A DNA stretch of 64,000 nt from Isoetes taiwanensis (taxonomy: Eukaryota > Streptophyta > Lycopodiopsida > Isoetales > Isoetaceae): positions 13,867,255 through 13,931,254 of the forward strand of contig JAJEKV010000011.1 in the NCBI GenBank assembly GCA_021234155.1. Direction: 5' to 3'. The notes under the pieces were generated by a model, which saw only the letters and a program-made list of their open reading frames with translations, did not search any database and had not been told where the DNA came from. Below, piece after piece: positions 61,770 to 64,000 of the stretch (positions within the stretch are counted from its first letter, which is position 1; each line of letters opens with the position of its first letter). A program made the translations under genes and the position numbers.

Positions 61770-62640
61770 TGCATCCTGCACTACCACAGTCGTCAGATTC
61801 GTCGATCCTACGACCCAGATTGTATGTTGGGGCATGTGGTCACCTCTCGTTTTGCTTATAGTCATTTATGATTGGAGGCACCTATGATTTTGAAATATGA
61901 AATACGATTTCGCCTAAGGTTTTGAGGGAATATCGAACCTTGATACGACTTTGCCTAAGATTTTAGAATTTGAATACGGGAGCTCGAACCTCTACCAAAA
62001 TAATTCAATGTCCTAACTAAGACTACTTTAATCAACATACCCAGTGAGCTAATACGATTATCTTTTATCTTAAATCCTTTTTTTTTTTTTTTTTTTTTTT
62101 TTATAACAACTTATTCAATTGTTTTAGGGAAATGGATTTAAGAATTGTTATTTTTACATCCATATCACATCCCTCTGAAACTCCCTTATTTTGCTACATA
62201 TTCTAAACGAGGTGCATCCTACACTACCACAGTCGTCGGATTCGTCGATCCTACGATCCAAATTGTATGTTGGGTCCTGTGATCACCTCTCGTTTCGCTT
62301 ATAGTCATTTATGATTGGAGGCGCCTATGATTTTGAAATATGAGATACAATTTCGCTTAAGGTTTTGAGGGAATATCGAACCTTGATACGACTTTGCCTA
62401 TGATTTTAGAATTTGAAATACGGGAGCTCGGACCTCTACCAAAATAATTCAATGTCCTAACTAAGACTACTTTAACCAATATACCCAGTGAGCGAATGCG
62501 ATTATTTTTTATCTTGAATCTATGCTTTTCTTTTTTAGAATAACTTATTCAATTGTTTTAGGGATATGGATTTAAGAATTGTTATTTTTACATCCATATC
62601 AAACCCCCTGAAACCCTCTATTATTTTGCTACATATTCGC
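61768..62640. repeat. Tandem duplication, 2 x about 435 bp
   Basis: Copies 61768-62207 and 62208-62640 both start cgaggtgcatcct and end attttgctacatattc. The first carries a poly-T run of about 25 at 62079-62103 that is much shorter in the second. Confidence 0.88.
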
Positions 62641-63840
62641 GGCGGCCAAGACCGCCGCAAACATTTCTCTTCCCTGGCTCCCATGTATTTGACGGACTGG
62701 ATTAGAAGAAGGGAATACTCTCGGGGCAAAGTTTTCTCTCCACTGATCCATCTGGTAATAGTGGATGCCTGTTAGTCTAGGAATAAGCAGGATTGGGATC
62801 TATGCCAGTGCCCTAAGAGGTCGCCATATCCCTATTCTTGGAGCAGTAAAAAGGCGCCATAGCCCCTTGTTCTAGAAATTCTTCGTTTGAGGGATCTGAT
62901 TCTTCTACAGAAACAAAGCCAAATCTAGTTCCAACCATAATCTCTCATTCTTGAAGCCTCCTGTTTGCCGGATCCTCTTCCAACCAGATCCAAAAATGAT
63001 TTTTGTGATGTTCTCGGCTTGTTTCTTACGTTTCGCTGCTCATGATTCAACCATCTGCCACTGTTTAGGATGCCGCCATCTTCAAATCCGACCATGTTTG
63101 GATGCTATCTGGCGTTGCTCAGGGCTTCTACACAATCCAGCATAACAGATATTCTTCAATACAAAGTGGCTACGACTGCTATGCCGTAGCAAAGGCAGAA
63201 TAGCTGGCTGCAATTGTCCCAAGCTAGAGGCCCCAGCTCAATGCGAAACGCGTCACGATCAAAATGAATGTATTATAAGCTTTTCGTGATGCATGGCATC
63301 AGACAGTTCAACACCGGAATCGTTGCCAGATAAGAGGTTTCCCATTTTGGCCTCAGTGATTAACCCTAATATGCCTTCGTCTGCTGTTATTTCTATTGTT
63401 CTCTGCTTCCAAGGTACTAGGATATTTTTCTATTGCTCTCTCTTCTATGGCTTCTGCCACTCATGTGCAATCTAAAGCTTTTGTAATTCCTCTTGCTTTG
63501 CCTTCTAACTCGCGTCTTAATCCTCTTGGTTTTGCACATTTGTCTTCTAATGCATCGACTGATTTGCAATAATCCCCCCAGTTCTTCCATCGCCACGCAA
63601 TCTGCAGTCCTTGTCCTCCTCAGATATTTAGTCCTCGTGCAACCCATTTACTTTCTACCTATGTTGGCATTTTGCCTTCTACTCCTTCCTCTTCCACGAG
63701 TCTATGATACTTGCAGCAGCAGCTCTGTGATCCTCAGGGAGTTCGAGCAACAACACCCCCGTAGATAGGCCCGGCGTTGGAAATCACAGAGGCCGAGGGC
63801 ATCTAGGGCTTATAGCGTCTTGCCAATGGAAAGGCAGGTG
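62641..63840. other. No gene recognised
   Basis: Short frames on both strands, no domain. gcggcggccaagaccgccgc at 62639-62658 is a small dyad. Confidence 0.35.
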
Positions 63841-64000
63841 ACTTGAATGGCATGCATGCAGAGTTGTACAAATGGAAAAGGTTGTCCATAGTACCCATCC
63901 GAATTGCATTATTCAACGTGGCATTACAGGAAGGCTTTCTCCCACAATGGACCACTAGCAAGGTTGTTCTCATCAATAAGGCAAGTGACCCACATTGTCT
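63841..64000 (+). mobile_element. LINE reverse-transcriptase fragment, runs off the window
   Basis: Reads ALQEGFLPQWTTSKVVLINK, closely similar to the reverse-transcriptase segment at 44925-45000. The remainder is beyond the window end. Confidence 0.75.

Overview
This is nuclear DNA of a land plant. The evidence is the GT-AG introns, plant-type LTR, LINE and DNA transposons, AAACCCTA promoter boxes, an initiator-Met tRNA primer-binding site and a plant-like ribosomal protein S4 pseudogene. I cannot name the species. The repeat-rich texture with sparse genes and a plant sialidase-like gene would fit a large-genome plant such as a fern or lycophyte, but that is a guess. Most of the window is transposons in various stages of decay.

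Layout. 1-6.8 kb: GC-rich sequence without a recognisable gene, minisatellites, and broken minus-strand transposon-type genes. 6.9-13.1 kb: a broken multi-exon plus-strand gene (8446-12887) whose introns and upstream flank are packed with GGCGCC palindromes. 13,699-27,667: a complete LTR retrotransposon (Ty3/gypsy, chromodomain type) on the minus strand, with TGTGACG...CGTCACA ends, a GAAGC target duplication on both sides, a tRNA-iMet primer-binding site and a polypurine tract. 27.7-33 kb: AT-rich sequence with no gene and a small inverted-repeat element. 33.1-40.6 kb: a nested transposon complex containing a decayed HUH-type (Replitron-like) gene, split by two further insertions, one of which carries an array of GGTATAAATTTATACC palindromes. 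43.2-46.7 kb: a decayed LINE. 47.5-48.3 kb: an intronless RPS4 pseudogene. 53.0-57.0 kb: an apparently intact ten-exon, 424-residue BNR/Asp-box (sialidase-like) gene on the minus strand, the only convincing intact host gene. 57.4-62.6 kb: direct duplications surrounding a 5'-truncated FCP/SCP-phosphatase-like pseudogene. 63.8-64 kb: the start of another LINE fragment.

The standout is inside the LTR element. Between the primer-binding site and gag, in the same orientation as gag-pol, lies about 5 kb of extra sequence. It holds a gene for a protein with a histone H3 fold (24171-25353), starting with MART and carrying a long charged tail, and a second accessory gene of unknown function (about 23265 down to 21144). 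Each has its own TATA box and an AAACCCTA box about 100 bp before its ATG. Upstream of each sits a cluster of the same approximately 75-bp imperfect hairpin (two copies before the H3-like gene, three before the second gene). A chromodomain retrotransposon that carries an H3-like gene and a repeated dyad in front of two accessory genes is, to my knowledge, not a standard layout. All coding parts of this copy are damaged by small indels, so other family members are needed to read the intact proteins.
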